Assembly: GCF_000429645.1 (NCBI RefSeq)
Contig: NZ_AUCG01000016.1
Span: 248,001-312,000, forward strand
From: Niveispirillum irakense DSM 11586
GTDB lineage: Bacteria; Pseudomonadota; Alphaproteobacteria; Azospirillales; Azospirillaceae
Reading direction: 5' to 3'
DNA: 64,000 bases
Shown piece by piece: positions 26,188 through 34,291 of this stretch. The notes under the pieces were generated by a model that did not search any database, was not told where the DNA came from, and saw only the letters and a program-made list of their open reading frames with translations. Positions within the stretch are counted from its first letter, which is position 1. Each line of letters opens with the position of its first letter. The translations under genes and the position numbers were made by a program.

Positions 26188-26742
26188 ATGACCGACAGAC
26201 CACAAATTTACATAACTGGAGCCTCCTGTTCCGGCGTCTCAACCCTTGGCGAGGCCCTGTCGGTTCACTTCGGCATCCCGCAAATCGACGTTGATTATTT
26301 CTACTGGCTGCCAACCGACCCGCCATTCAGCATTAAGCGTCCCCCTGAGGAGCGTGTGCGATTAATTTCTGAACGGCAAAGCGCATCTGATGGATGGATA
26401 TTAACCGGCTCATTCATCGGATGGGGCGAGGCGCTGATCCAAGACGTTGATCTGATTGTCTTCCTCTACACGCCGGCAGCTATACGGCTGAACCGCCTCG
26501 ACCAGCGTGAAAGTGCCCGGCACGGTGATCGCATTCTTCCTGGAGGGGATATGCACGAGGCACATTTGGCATTTCGGACCTGGGCCTCACGCTACGACGA
26601 CCCGCTCTTTACCGGACGGAACCTTGCCCAACATGAAAGCTGGCTCCGTCAGCAAACCGCTCCAGTTCTCAGGCTGGAAGGCGAAAAGCCCCCCGTTGAA
26701 CTGGTAAAGGCCGTCATTGAGCGGTTCCGGGCGTATCAATAA
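26188..26742 (+). CDS. P-loop NTPase, adenylate-kinase-like
   Basis: A 184-residue nucleotide-binding protein related to small kinases. The P-loop reads YITGASCSGVSTLG (G11 to T19). The usual Walker Lys is replaced by Val, as in a group of adenylate-kinase-like proteins with GxSGSGTTT loops. Q-I-D-V-D-Y-F-Y-W corresponds to the acceptor-binding strand, and LNRLDQRESARHGDRI to the lid. The substrate is unknown. Base composition is lower in GC than neighbours, which hints at horizontal acquisition. Confidence 0.75.
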   Translation: MTDRPQIYITGASCSGVSTLGEALSVHFGIPQIDVDYFYWLPTDPPFSIKRPPEERVRLISERQSASDGWILTGSFIGWGEALIQDVDLIVFLYTPAAIRLNRLDQRESARHGDRILPGGDMHEAHLAFRTWASRYDDPLFTGRNLAQHESWLRQQTAPVLRLEGEKPPVELVKAVIERFRAYQ

Positions 26743-26777
26743 GCGGGCGGGGAGCGAACCCGCCCGCTTACAGCCGT

Positions 26778-26933
26778 TCACGCGCGCAGCGTCAGTTGCG
26801 CATTCTCGAACGGAAAGCCCTCGTCGTCGCAAGCGCGCCGCGACACTTCCCTGAACCCAAGGTTCGTATAGAATCGAACGGCCCGTTCGTTCTGCGTGTA
26901 AACCTCAAGGGTGAATGGAGCGCCGGCCCCAGC
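26778..26933 (-). pseudogene. C-terminal fragment of a GNAT acetyltransferase
   Basis: On the minus strand, 51 codons ending in TGA (26780-26778) read TLEVYTQNERAVRFYTNLGF and then REVSRRACDDEGFPFENAQL. This is the motif B and C-terminal strand of a GNAT N-acetyltransferase. A TAG stop lies immediately upstream and no N-terminal acetyl-CoA domain is found before 27076. It is therefore a truncated remnant left by a deletion. Confidence 0.75.
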
Positions 26934-27030
26934 CTATCTGCCCCCTGCCATCGCGCAAGGTGTATTAAGGCGGCGACCGGTCACAGAACGCGCGGCCGCC
27001 TGAACCGGGTGGATGCTGTGGATACAGCCG

Positions 27031-27062
27031 GCAGTGCGCTCAACCACGGCCAAGCGCACTGC
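27031..27062 (-). terminator. Hairpin downstream of the alpha/beta hydrolase gene
   Basis: GCAGTGCGCT (27031-27040) and AGCGCACTGC (27053-27062) form a perfect 10-bp stem 14 bases past the hydrolase stop. No T-tract follows, so termination is uncertain. Confidence 0.4.
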
Positions 27063-27075
27063 ACCGGCCCTGGAC

Positions 27076-27948
27076 TTAGCCCGGCAAAGACAGATTCCTC
27101 TCCAAGAACAGCCGGATCAGGTCCGCCACTGCCGCCGCATGGGTCTCCAGGGCGAAATGGCCGGCATCGAGCAGATGAATCTCCGCATCCGGCAGATCCC
27201 GCTTATAGGCTCTGGCACCGGCCGGCAGGAAGGCTGGATCATGCTGGCCCCAGACGGCAAGGAAGGGCGGTTGATGGGCCCGGAAATAGGCTTGGAAAGC
27301 CGGGTACAGCGCGACATTGCTGCGGTAATCCAAAATCAGGTCAAGCTGGATATCCGCCGCCCCAGCCCGCGCCATATAGGCGATATCCAGCTCATAGCCG
27401 TCCGGTGACAGGCGGGTGGGGTCGGCACCGGTGCCATATTGCCAATCCCGGATCGCCTCGGGCGAGAGTGAGGGGCGGCAGGCCTCCCGGTTGGCGGCGG
27501 TGGGTTCCTGCCAATAGGCCTGCCAGGGCGCCCAATCATCACTGAAACCATCAAGATAGGCATTGCCATTCTGGGAGATGATGGCCGTCACCCGATCCGG
27601 GTGACGCATCGCCAGACGCAGGCCCACCGGGGCGCCATAATCGAAAATGTAAAGCGCGTAGCGGTCCAGCGATAAAGCCTCGGTGAACCCCTCCACCACA
27701 TCGGCCAGCCGGTCGAACGTATAATCAAACGTCCCGCGCGGCGGCGCCTTGGTCTGCCCAAAGCCGGGCAGGTCCGGTGCGATCAGCCGGAAACGGTCGG
27801 CCAGAAGCGGCATCAGGTCGCGGAACATGTGGCTGGCCGTGGGGAAGCCATGCAGCAGCAGGATCACCGGCGCATCGGCAGGCCCGGCCTCCCGATAGAA
27901 AACCTCAACATCCCCGACCTGCTGAAATCCGTAACGCATCGTCATCAT
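27076..27948 (-). CDS. Alpha/beta hydrolase, epoxide hydrolase/dehalogenase-like
   Basis: A 290-residue alpha/beta hydrolase. The oxyanion HGFP motif lies in VILLLHGFPTASHMF (~residues 28-42). The nucleophile elbow reads IFDYGAPVGL, so the nucleophile is Asp (D103), as in epoxide hydrolases and haloalkane dehalogenases rather than esterases. The catalytic His is in LLDAGHFALETH. A cap domain lies between ~130 and 225. ATG at 27948 or two codons later is the start. It is divergent from a LysR-type regulator at 28045, the usual arrangement for a regulated catabolic gene. Substrate unknown. Confidence 0.88.
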   Translation of the reverse strand: MMTMRYGFQQVGDVEVFYREAGPADAPVILLLHGFPTASHMFRDLMPLLADRFRLIAPDLPGFGQTKAPPRGTFDYTFDRLADVVEGFTEALSLDRYALYIFDYGAPVGLRLAMRHPDRVTAIISQNGNAYLDGFSDDWAPWQAYWQEPTAANREACRPSLSPEAIRDWQYGTGADPTRLSPDGYELDIAYMARAGAADIQLDLILDYRSNVALYPAFQAYFRAHQPPFLAVWGQHDPAFLPAGARAYKRDLPDAEIHLLDAGHFALETHAAAVADLIRLFLERNLSLPG

Positions 27949-28044
27949 GCCCTCCTTCCAGGTGCCTCCGGAATTTGGGCTATTTCTGATTTTGATATAA
28001 TGAGACGATAGAGAAAGATTTGATTTCAGATTTGGAAAGAGTTT

Positions 28045-28959
28045 ATGGACCGTCTTGATGCCATGGCGATTTTTATCGCGGTGGTCGATACCGGATCACT
28101 GGCGGCGGCTGCCCGGACCCTGGGCCATTCCCCCGCCACGGTGACGCGCGCCGTCGCCCAGCTTGAAGCCACAGCGGGGGAGCGGTTGCTGGCGCGCACG
28201 ACGCGCCGCTTCGCCGTCACCGAGGCGGGCGAACGCCACGTTGCCACCTATCGGCATATTTTGGGGGAGCTTGCGCATCTGGGGCCGCAATCCAGGGACG
28301 TTGCCCTCAGCGGCACCATCGTCCTCACCGCGCCGGAACTGTTTGGCCGCCTGCATGTCATGCCGGTGATCGACAGTTTTCTGGCCCTTCACCCCCATAT
28401 CAATGTGCGGGTCCTGCTGCTGAACCGGCTGGTTGATCTGGTGGGGGAAGGGGTGGATATCGCGATCCGGCTGGCAGCCTTGCCCGATTCTTCCCTGACA
28501 GCGGTGAAACTGGGCAGTGTGCGGCGGCTGACCTGCGCGGCCCCCACCTATCTTGCCGACCGCGCGCCGCCGCAAACACCTGCCGACCTGTCGGACCATT
28601 GGTGCATCGGGCTGAACGAGGCGGGCACCCAGGAACTCTGGCGGTACCGGGAGGGGCCGGGTACGGGCCGCATCCGCCCGGTCCGGGTCACCTGCCGACT
28701 GGCGCTGAACAGCGCCGCTGCGGCTGTAGAGGCAGCATGGCGGGGCCTGGGCATTGTCCGTCCCCTCTCCTATCAGGTGGAGCAGCAGATCGCGGCAGGA
28801 ACGCTGGTCTCCCTGCTTCAGGAGTATGAGCCGGAGCCGGTCCCCGTCCATCTGGTCTTCCAGACCCGCTCACAAGGCGGCGGGGCCGTCCGGGCATTCA
28901 TCGACCACGCGGTCCCGAGGATGCGTCAATCGTTTGGCAAGTCCAGCATCCCGAACTGA
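28045..28959 (+). CDS. LysR-family transcriptional regulator
   Basis: A 304-residue LysR-type regulator. The N-terminal winged HTH is MDRLDAMAIFIAVVDTGSLA with ARTLGHSPATVTRAVAQLEA, close to the CrgA/DhcR-like subgroup. The inducer-binding domain starts near residue 90 (LSGTIVLTAPELFGRLHVMP). It is divergent from the alpha/beta hydrolase gene; the 96-base spacer (27949-28044) is AT-rich, carries TGATATAATGAG, and would hold the shared operator. The length is normal and no defect is visible. Confidence 0.93.
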   Translation: MDRLDAMAIFIAVVDTGSLAAAARTLGHSPATVTRAVAQLEATAGERLLARTTRRFAVTEAGERHVATYRHILGELAHLGPQSRDVALSGTIVLTAPELFGRLHVMPVIDSFLALHPHINVRVLLLNRLVDLVGEGVDIAIRLAALPDSSLTAVKLGSVRRLTCAAPTYLADRAPPQTPADLSDHWCIGLNEAGTQELWRYREGPGTGRIRPVRVTCRLALNSAAAAVEAAWRGLGIVRPLSYQVEQQIAAGTLVSLLQEYEPEPVPVHLVFQTRSQGGGAVRAFIDHAVPRMRQSFGKSSIPN

Positions 28960-29048
28960 GTGCTGTAATCATGCCAGGAAGCGGAAACGCGAAAAACCCT
29001 CGCAGGAAAGCTGCGATGGTTGGATTTTAAACGTCGTTTAAGTAGAGT

Positions 29049-29125
29049 TGGCGCGCCCGAAAGGATTCGAACCTCTGACCCCCAGATTCGTAGTCTGGTG
29101 CTCTATCCAGCTGAGCTACGGGCGC
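29049..29125 (-). tRNA. tRNA-Arg(ACG), copy 2 in transcription order
   Basis: A 77-nt tRNA with encoded CCA (TGG on the plus strand at 29049-29051). The acceptor GCGCCCG pairs with CGGGCGC. The anticodon loop CTACGAA gives ACG, which after A34 editing reads CGN codons. It is identical in sequence to the copy at 29159-29235, exactly 110 bases away. Confidence 0.97.
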
Positions 29126-29158
29126 ACACTTATGATCAACCGGTGACGTGTGAGGAAA

Positions 29159-29235
29159 TGGCGCGCCCGAAAGGATTCGAACCTCTGACCCCCAGATTCG
29201 TAGTCTGGTGCTCTATCCAGCTGAGCTACGGGCGC
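29159..29235 (-). tRNA. tRNA-Arg(ACG), copy 1 in transcription order
   Basis: A 77-nt tRNA with encoded CCA, anticodon ACG, with the same sequence as the neighbouring copy. The 33-base spacer between the copies is not conserved with the flanks, consistent with a tandem gene duplication transcribed together. Confidence 0.97.
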
Positions 29236-29420
29236 CTATTTCCGCACTGTCCGGCGCTTCGTTAGAGGCACCGTCCGGTGAGGTCGCCGCTTGTAACGGA
29301 ACCCCCGGGGGAATGCAATGGGTATTTTTTGTTTTGGGCAAACATATCCATCCAGCGCGTTGCCGGACGCGGTGGCTTGGGCTATCAGTCAGCCAATCCA
29401 CAAGAGATAGGCCTCCGCCC

Positions 29421-29906
29421 GTGTCCAACAAAATCACCGATCCGCAGAAGAATTTCCCCGTCACCTGGGAAGAGCTGCACCGCAATGCCAAGGCCCTGGC
29501 CTGGCGGCTGGCCGACCTGCGCCAGTGGAAGGGCATCATCGCCATCACCCGTGGCGGGCTGGTGCCGGCCGCCATCATCGCCCGCGAGCTGAATATCCGC
29601 GTCGTTGAGACGATCTCGGTCAAAAGCTATGATGACAAGAGCCAGGGCGAAATCCAGGTGCTGAAGGCGCCGGACGCCGTGACGGATGGCGGCAAGGGCT
29701 GGATGCTGATCGACGATCTGGTCGATACCGGCAAGACGGCGGCCTATGTGCGCAAGATGCTGCCCGAGGCGCATTTCGCCACCCTTTATGCCAAGCCCGC
29801 CGGCCGGCCGCTGGTGGATACGTTCATCACCGAGGTGAGCCAGGACACCTGGATCTATTTCCCCTGGGACCTGCTGCCCGTCAGCTATTTGCAGATCGAA
29901 CGCTGA
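29421..29906 (+). CDS. gpt: Xanthine-guanine phosphoribosyltransferase
   Basis: A 161-residue purine salvage enzyme transferring phosphoribose from PRPP to xanthine or guanine. The PRPP motif is [20 protein letters not shown] (~residues 93-112). [18 protein letters not shown] and the C-terminal [10 protein letters not shown] base-binding segment match XGPRT. The frame runs open from 29208 through the tRNA region, but GTG 29421 ([13 protein letters not shown]) gives the family N-terminus and length, slightly above the 152 residues of E. coli Gpt. A terminator follows directly. Confidence 0.93.
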   Translation: MSNKITDPQKNFPVTWEELHRNAKALAWRLADLRQWKGIIAITRGGLVPAAIIARELNIRVVETISVKSYDDKSQGEIQVLKAPDAVTDGGKGWMLIDDLVDTGKTAAYVRKMLPEAHFATLYAKPAGRPLVDTFITEVSQDTWIYFPWDLLPVSYLQIER

Positions 29907-29925
29907 CAGGTCCAAAGGGACGCAG

Positions 29926-29961
29926 AAAAAAGGCCCCTGCCGTGCTGGCGGGGGCCTTTTT
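29926..29961 (+). terminator. Rho-independent terminator after gpt
   Basis: AAAAAGGCCCC-TGCC pairs with GGCGGGGGCCTTTTT around GTGCT, followed by Ts. It also serves the convergent gene ending at 29973. Confidence 0.88.
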
Positions 29962-29972
29962 CATGAAAGCGC

Positions 29973-30389
29973 TCAATTCTCGCTGAAGGTCTGGGTCAGG
30001 CGGGGCGCCGTGGCAATATCATCCCGCAGGCCACTGCGGTAATTGGGGCCCTGCGTCTCTGCCCCGACCGCGAAGGTTTCATCCCCGCGTCCGACCGGGC
30101 GCTGCTGCGGCGGGCCAAATTTGGCATGCAGGCGGGCATATTCCTGACGGTGATAATCATCCGATTCCTGGAAGCCCGGCTCCCCATTGCGCGGGGCGGT
30201 GACGATCACCTCATCCATCTGTTCCGCCGGTGCGGAAGCGGGCGGCGGCGGGGTGTCCTGTCCGCGTGCCATCGGCACACCCAGTGCCAGGGCGCCGGCC
30301 AGCAGCAGAAAGACAGCCCCATGCCGGAAGGCGGGAACCGGGGCCGGCAGCGCCAGCGTCCGCGGGCGCGGTTGACGTCGCATCAGCAT
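29973..30389 (-). CDS. Hypothetical exported or membrane-anchored protein
   Basis: A 138-residue protein I do not recognise. After a basic start (MLMRRQPRPRT) a hydrophobic stretch (HGAVFLLLAGALALGVPMARG, in part; ~residues 22-42) forms a signal peptide or anchor. A Pro-rich linker leads to DEVIVTAPRNGEPGFQESDD, similar in style to N-termini of some outer-membrane receptors but without a TonB plug. The C-terminal part is hydrophilic, with HRQEYARLHAKFGPP. ATG 30389 has GGA six bases upstream (AAAGGAACGATC). No function is assigned. Confidence 0.65.
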   Translation of the reverse strand: MLMRRQPRPRTLALPAPVPAFRHGAVFLLLAGALALGVPMARGQDTPPPPASAPAEQMDEVIVTAPRNGEPGFQESDDYHRQEYARLHAKFGPPQQRPVGRGDETFAVGAETQGPNYRSGLRDDIATAPRLTQTFSEN

Positions 30390-30559
30390 GATCGTTCCTT
30401 TCCGTTGTTCATGGGGCCGGTGGCACCAGGACCGCCCGCCTTGTTTCTGTATATGGGAACGGCACAACCCGCGCGGTAGTTGCGCCATGTCCCATTATTA
30501 TACCCACTGACGACGGGCCTGTCGGCTGTCGCTTCCCTATACGGAAAGGCAGGCGGGGT

Positions 30560-31129
30560 TTATTCGTTCCAGCCGCCCAGCAGGGGGCGCATGCGCAGGC
30601 TTTCCTTGTTGCGCACCCGCACGCGGCCATGAACATGGTCGGGCATCGCCTCCCGCGGGCCGCCCACACGCACCGGCCGTTCAGCAAAACGACCCAGGGA
30701 GATCATCCGGTCATAAGTGACGATGGCGGCTGCGACGGAGACATTGACGCAGAATTTGGTGGGGATCTTCACCACATGGTCGCATCGTTCCAGCATGCCC
30801 TGAGACAGGCTGCCCCGTTCCGGGCCGAACACATAGGCCGCCCGCAGCGGGTGGCGGAAGCTGGGCAGTTCCGATGCGTCATCGGTCAATTCACAGCCGA
30901 CAAGCTGGCAGCCCGCCGGCAAGGCCATATCCGCGACCGATTGCCAGCCATAGAAGGGCACATGATCGATGCCGCCGGACGTGTCGGTGACGCGCAACTC
31001 GCTCATATTCACCACACCATTGACGGTGAAGATGAAACTGGCACCAAAGGCATGACCGGTGCGCATGATCGTGCCGACATTGCCGGCCTTGCTGATGCCC
31101 TCCGCACCGAGGGCGAAATAACCACGCAT
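30560..31129 (-). CDS. SpoU/TrmH-family RNA 2'-O-methyltransferase
   Basis: A 189-residue SPOUT methyltransferase without an N-terminal substrate-binding extension. The N-terminal block MRGYFALGAEGISKAGNVGT with IMRTGHAFGA is family motif 1. The knot motifs are AYVFGPERGSLSQGML and KIPTKFCVNVSVAAAIVTYD. The frame extends to 31255, overlapping the asparaginase gene, but the family begins at ATG 31129. The target nucleotide in tRNA or rRNA cannot be told. It is divergent from the asparaginase gene with about 125 bases between the starts. Confidence 0.88.
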   Translation of the reverse strand: MRGYFALGAEGISKAGNVGTIMRTGHAFGASFIFTVNGVVNMSELRVTDTSGGIDHVPFYGWQSVADMALPAGCQLVGCELTDDASELPSFRHPLRAAYVFGPERGSLSQGMLERCDHVVKIPTKFCVNVSVAAAIVTYDRMISLGRFAERPVRVGGPREAMPDHVHGRVRVRNKESLRMRPLLGGWNE

Positions 31130-31253
31130 GGGAACCTGATAGGATAGATTGCGAATCAGCGCCGCGGGGCCGACATGGCTTGCATGGAACGGCCGGCCGG
31201 CGCAGGTTGCGCCCACCCCGGCCAAGGCGGGGCGGACAGGTGACCGGGCGATC

Positions 31254-32312
31254 ATGGCACATAATCACGAACAGATGCTTTCCGATTCCACAACCCGGAC
31301 CGACCTGCCGGACCGGGCCGGCGGCCCGATGCTGGTGCGGGTAACGCGCGGGCCGATGGTTGAGTCGGTGCATCGGGTGCGCGCGGTGGCCGTAGGCGCC
31401 GATGGCCATGTGCTGGGCGCCTGGGGCGACCGGCAGGCCCCCACCTTCCCCCGATCCGCCAACAAGGTGATGCAGGCCCTGCCCCTGGTGGAGACGGGCG
31501 CCGCCGATGCCTTTGGCCTGGGGACAGAGGAATTGGCCCTGGCCTGTTCCAGCCATAGTGGGGAGCCGGCCCATACCGAGCGGGTGGCCGCTTGGCTGGA
31601 CCGGATCGGCCTGCCCGTCACAGCGCTGGAATGCGGCAGCCATGCCCCCTATCACGCCCCCACCTGGGAGGCGATGCTGCGCCGGGGGGAGGAATGCTGC
31701 CCCCTGCACAATAACTGTTCCGGCAAACATTGCGGCATGCTGACCACGGCGCTGCACAGGGGCGAGAAACTGGCCGGTTATGTCGGCTATACCCACCCGG
31801 TGCAGCAGCGCATCCTGGGCGTGATGGAACAGCTTTGCGGGCAGGACCTGTCCCGCGCGCCCTGGGGTACGGATGGCTGTTCCATCCCCACCATCGCCCT
31901 GCCGCTGGAAGCGCTGGCCTATGGCATGGCGCGGCTGGCCGATCCGCAGGATTTACCGGCGGTGCGGGCGGACGCCGCGACACGCCTGCTGGCAGCCTGG
32001 GGCGCGCATCCGCATCTGGTGGGCGGCACCGGCACCTTCGATACTGGTTTCATGCAGGCCCTGTCGTCCCGCGTGCTGGTGAAATCCGGCGCGGAGGGCG
32101 TGTGCTGCGCCATCATCCCGGAATCCGGGATCGCAGCGGCGGTGAAGGTGGAAGATGGCACCGCCCGCGCCGCCGGCCCGGCGCTGGCCGCCCTGCTGCA
32201 CAAGCTGGACCTGATCAGCGACGCGGAACATGATTCCGTGGCCGACCTGGCCCGCCCCGCCCTGCGAAACCGGGCCGGCATCAAGGTGGGGGCGGTGGAC
32301 GCTGGGTTTTAG
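31254..32312 (+). CDS. AnsA-type (rhizobial) L-asparaginase family protein
   Basis: A 352-residue protein of the asparaginase II family (PF06089), distinct from the E. coli type and known from Rhizobium etli. Conserved blocks are FPRSANKVMQALPLVETGAA, ALACSSHSGEPAHTERV (nucleophile and zinc region), and CPLHNNCSGKHCGML, followed by DGCSIPTIALPL. It should hydrolyse asparagine to aspartate and ammonia. ATG 31254 has only a weak ribosome-binding site; ATG 31275 is an alternative. panD, which consumes aspartate, lies just downstream on the opposite strand. Confidence 0.9.
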   Translation: MAHNHEQMLSDSTTRTDLPDRAGGPMLVRVTRGPMVESVHRVRAVAVGADGHVLGAWGDRQAPTFPRSANKVMQALPLVETGAADAFGLGTEELALACSSHSGEPAHTERVAAWLDRIGLPVTALECGSHAPYHAPTWEAMLRRGEECCPLHNNCSGKHCGMLTTALHRGEKLAGYVGYTHPVQQRILGVMEQLCGQDLSRAPWGTDGCSIPTIALPLEALAYGMARLADPQDLPAVRADAATRLLAAWGAHPHLVGGTGTFDTGFMQALSSRVLVKSGAEGVCCAIIPESGIAAAVKVEDGTARAAGPALAALLHKLDLISDAEHDSVADLARPALRNRAGIKVGAVDAGF

Positions 32313-32352
32313 GGGCTTCGGCCTGAACCGGACAAACTCTCGACGCGTGCCC

Positions 32353-32811
32353 TTACGTCCGCACCGGCACCGACAGTTCCACCGCCGCGTCGCGGCCATC
32401 GGTGATGTCCAGGGTGCGGAAATCGAAATCCCGTTCCGGGCCCTTGAACACATCATATTCCAGCACCCGGTCAACGCTGTTATCGGCGTGGAAGGTCAGG
32501 ACCTTGGGCTTGATATCGTAAAGCTGGTCCGGGGTGATGCTGGCCGACGCGGCGATGATGATCTCATCCCCCTTCTGGCAGGTGCGGGCGGCGGCACCGT
32601 TCAGCACGCAGGCCTTGGACCCCGGCTCCCCGAAAATCACGTAGGTGGAGATGCGGGCACCGCTGTTCTTGTTCCAGATTTCCACAAATTCCAGCGGATA
32701 GAATCCGGCCAGGGCGCATTGCTCCGGGTCCAGGGTGATGGAGCCATGATAGTTCAGGTCCGCACCGGTGACGCGGATGCCGTGGAACTTGGCGCGGACG
32801 ATCTTGATCAT
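32353..32811 (-). CDS. panD: Aspartate 1-decarboxylase
   Basis: A 152-residue pyruvoyl enzyme making beta-alanine for pantothenate. The self-cleavage site Gly23-Ser24 is seen in [18 protein letters not shown], and active-site residues in [36 protein letters not shown] matches the conserved core. It is about 25 residues longer than E. coli PanD, with an extra C-terminal tail after the barrel (residues ~128-152); longer forms occur in other proteobacteria. It is transcribed away from deoA's 3' end on the same strand, 42 bases downstream. Confidence 0.95.
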   Translation of the reverse strand: MIKIVRAKFHGIRVTGADLNYHGSITLDPEQCALAGFYPLEFVEIWNKNSGARISTYVIFGEPGSKACVLNGAAARTCQKGDEIIIAASASITPDQLYDIKPKVLTFHADNSVDRVLEYDVFKGPERDFDFRTLDITDGRDAAVELSVPVRT

Positions 32812-32853
32812 GCCCTGACGATCCTTGCGGGGAAGAACTCAAAAAAAGTGGGG

Positions 32854-34179
32854 TCAGGCGATCAGCCCGGCCGCCACCGGTTCGGTAAGCACGGGTGGGG
32901 TATCGGTGATTTGGCAGGCTTTGGCAATCATCCCCGCCGCCATTGCCGCCGCAGCCGCGTCATGCGCGTGGATCAGGCATAAGGGCGGCCCGTCCGGCCC
33001 CACCCTGGTGCCCAGCGGCACCCAACCAGTCAGCCCGACCGCCGGGTCCACAGGGTCTTGTGGCCGGGTCCGCCCGCCGCCCAGCGCCACCACCGACAGG
33101 CCGATGGCCCGCACATCCTGCGCCGCCAGGAAACCGTCGCGCGCCGCCATCACCGGCACCGTCACAGGCGCCCGGGGCAAATGCCGGTCCGGCTTTTCCA
33201 GCAGATCGGCAGGACCACCCAATGCGGCCACCATCCGGGCGAAGATTTCCGCCGCGCGACCGCTTTCCAGCGCCTGATCCACGCGCTGGCCAGCATCCGC
33301 CCGGTCCGCCGCCAGCCCGCCCAGCAGCAGCAATTCCACCGTCTGCGCCCGTGTCACCTGCCACAGCCGTGGGTCACGCCCGGCACCGGTCAGGAAGGCG
33401 ATGGATTCGGCCACCTCCACCGCATTGCCGGCGCTGGTGCCCAGCACCTGATCCATATCGGTCAGCAGCGCCACCGTAGGCAGGCCGGCACCCTTGCCCG
33501 CCTCCACCAGGGCGCGGGCCAGGGCTTGGGCACGCGCCTGTTCCGGCATGAAGGCACCGGAGCCATATTTCACATCCAGCACCAACCCCTGCAGCCCCGC
33601 CGCCAGCTTCTTGGACAGGATGGAGGCGGTGATCAGGTCGATGCTTTCCACAGTCGCCGTCACATCGCGGATGGCATAGAGCCGGCGATCCGCCGGGGCG
33701 ATATCCGCCGTGGCGCCGACAATGGCGCAGCCCACCTCCGCTACCACCCGGCGCAGGCGGGCCGTGTCGGGCTGACCGATATAGCCGGAGATGGCGCCCA
33801 TCTTGTCCAGCGTGCCGCCGGTATGGCCCAGCCCCCGGCCAGAGATCATGGGCACGAACCCGCCACAGGCCGCCACGATGGGCGCCAGGATCAGGCTGAC
33901 CTTATCCCCCACCCCGCCGGTGGAATGCTTGTCCAGCACCGGCCCCGGCAGATGATCGCCCGACCAGTCCAGCACCTGCCCGGATGCTGTCATGGCCCGC
34001 AGCAGGGCCACCCGTTCATCCAGATCCATGCCCCTCAGGTAAACCGCCATGGCGAAAGCCGCTGCCTGGCCTTCCGATACGGTGCCATCGGTGATGCCGG
34101 CAACAAAGCGGGTGATATCCGCCGCCTCGATCTGCCCACCGTCACGCTTGATGCGGATAATCTCCTGGGCAAGGAACAT
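32854..34179 (-). CDS. deoA: Thymidine phosphorylase
   Basis: A 441-residue salvage enzyme splitting thymidine with phosphate to thymine and deoxyribose-1-phosphate. The N-terminal helical domain starts FLAQEIIRIKRDGGQIEAAD. The phosphate-binding glycine loop is DKHSTGGVGDKVSLILAPIV (~residues 84-103). GRGLGHTGGTLDKMGAISGY is the next signature, and KKLAAGLQGLVLDVKYGSGA carries the catalytic Lys and Asp. ATG 34179 gives the standard length. It is followed by panD on the same strand; no nearby deo regulator is seen. Confidence 0.95.
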   Translation of the reverse strand: MFLAQEIIRIKRDGGQIEAADITRFVAGITDGTVSEGQAAAFAMAVYLRGMDLDERVALLRAMTASGQVLDWSGDHLPGPVLDKHSTGGVGDKVSLILAPIVAACGGFVPMISGRGLGHTGGTLDKMGAISGYIGQPDTARLRRVVAEVGCAIVGATADIAPADRRLYAIRDVTATVESIDLITASILSKKLAAGLQGLVLDVKYGSGAFMPEQARAQALARALVEAGKGAGLPTVALLTDMDQVLGTSAGNAVEVAESIAFLTGAGRDPRLWQVTRAQTVELLLLGGLAADRADAGQRVDQALESGRAAEIFARMVAALGGPADLLEKPDRHLPRAPVTVPVMAARDGFLAAQDVRAIGLSVVALGGGRTRPQDPVDPAVGLTGWVPLGTRVGPDGPPLCLIHAHDAAAAAMAAGMIAKACQITDTPPVLTEPVAAGLIA

Positions 34180-34291
34180 GGGGCTTCTCCCGGTGCTGGG
34201 GGCTGGGTGTCTTTACCCGCACTCTATACCAACAACGCCCGCCCGTGGCCGCCGCCATACCCCCTTATCCGAAACGCCGGGCAGCAGCGGA

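Noticed and set aside
26188-26742. Inactive P-loop because the Walker Lys is missing
   Set aside because: A known group of adenylate-kinase-like proteins naturally has Thr or Val at this place, so the substitution is not evidence of decay.
28960-29240. Genomic island attachment site at the tRNA-Arg genes
   Set aside because: No integrase gene and no partial tRNA 3' repeat were seen within the window.
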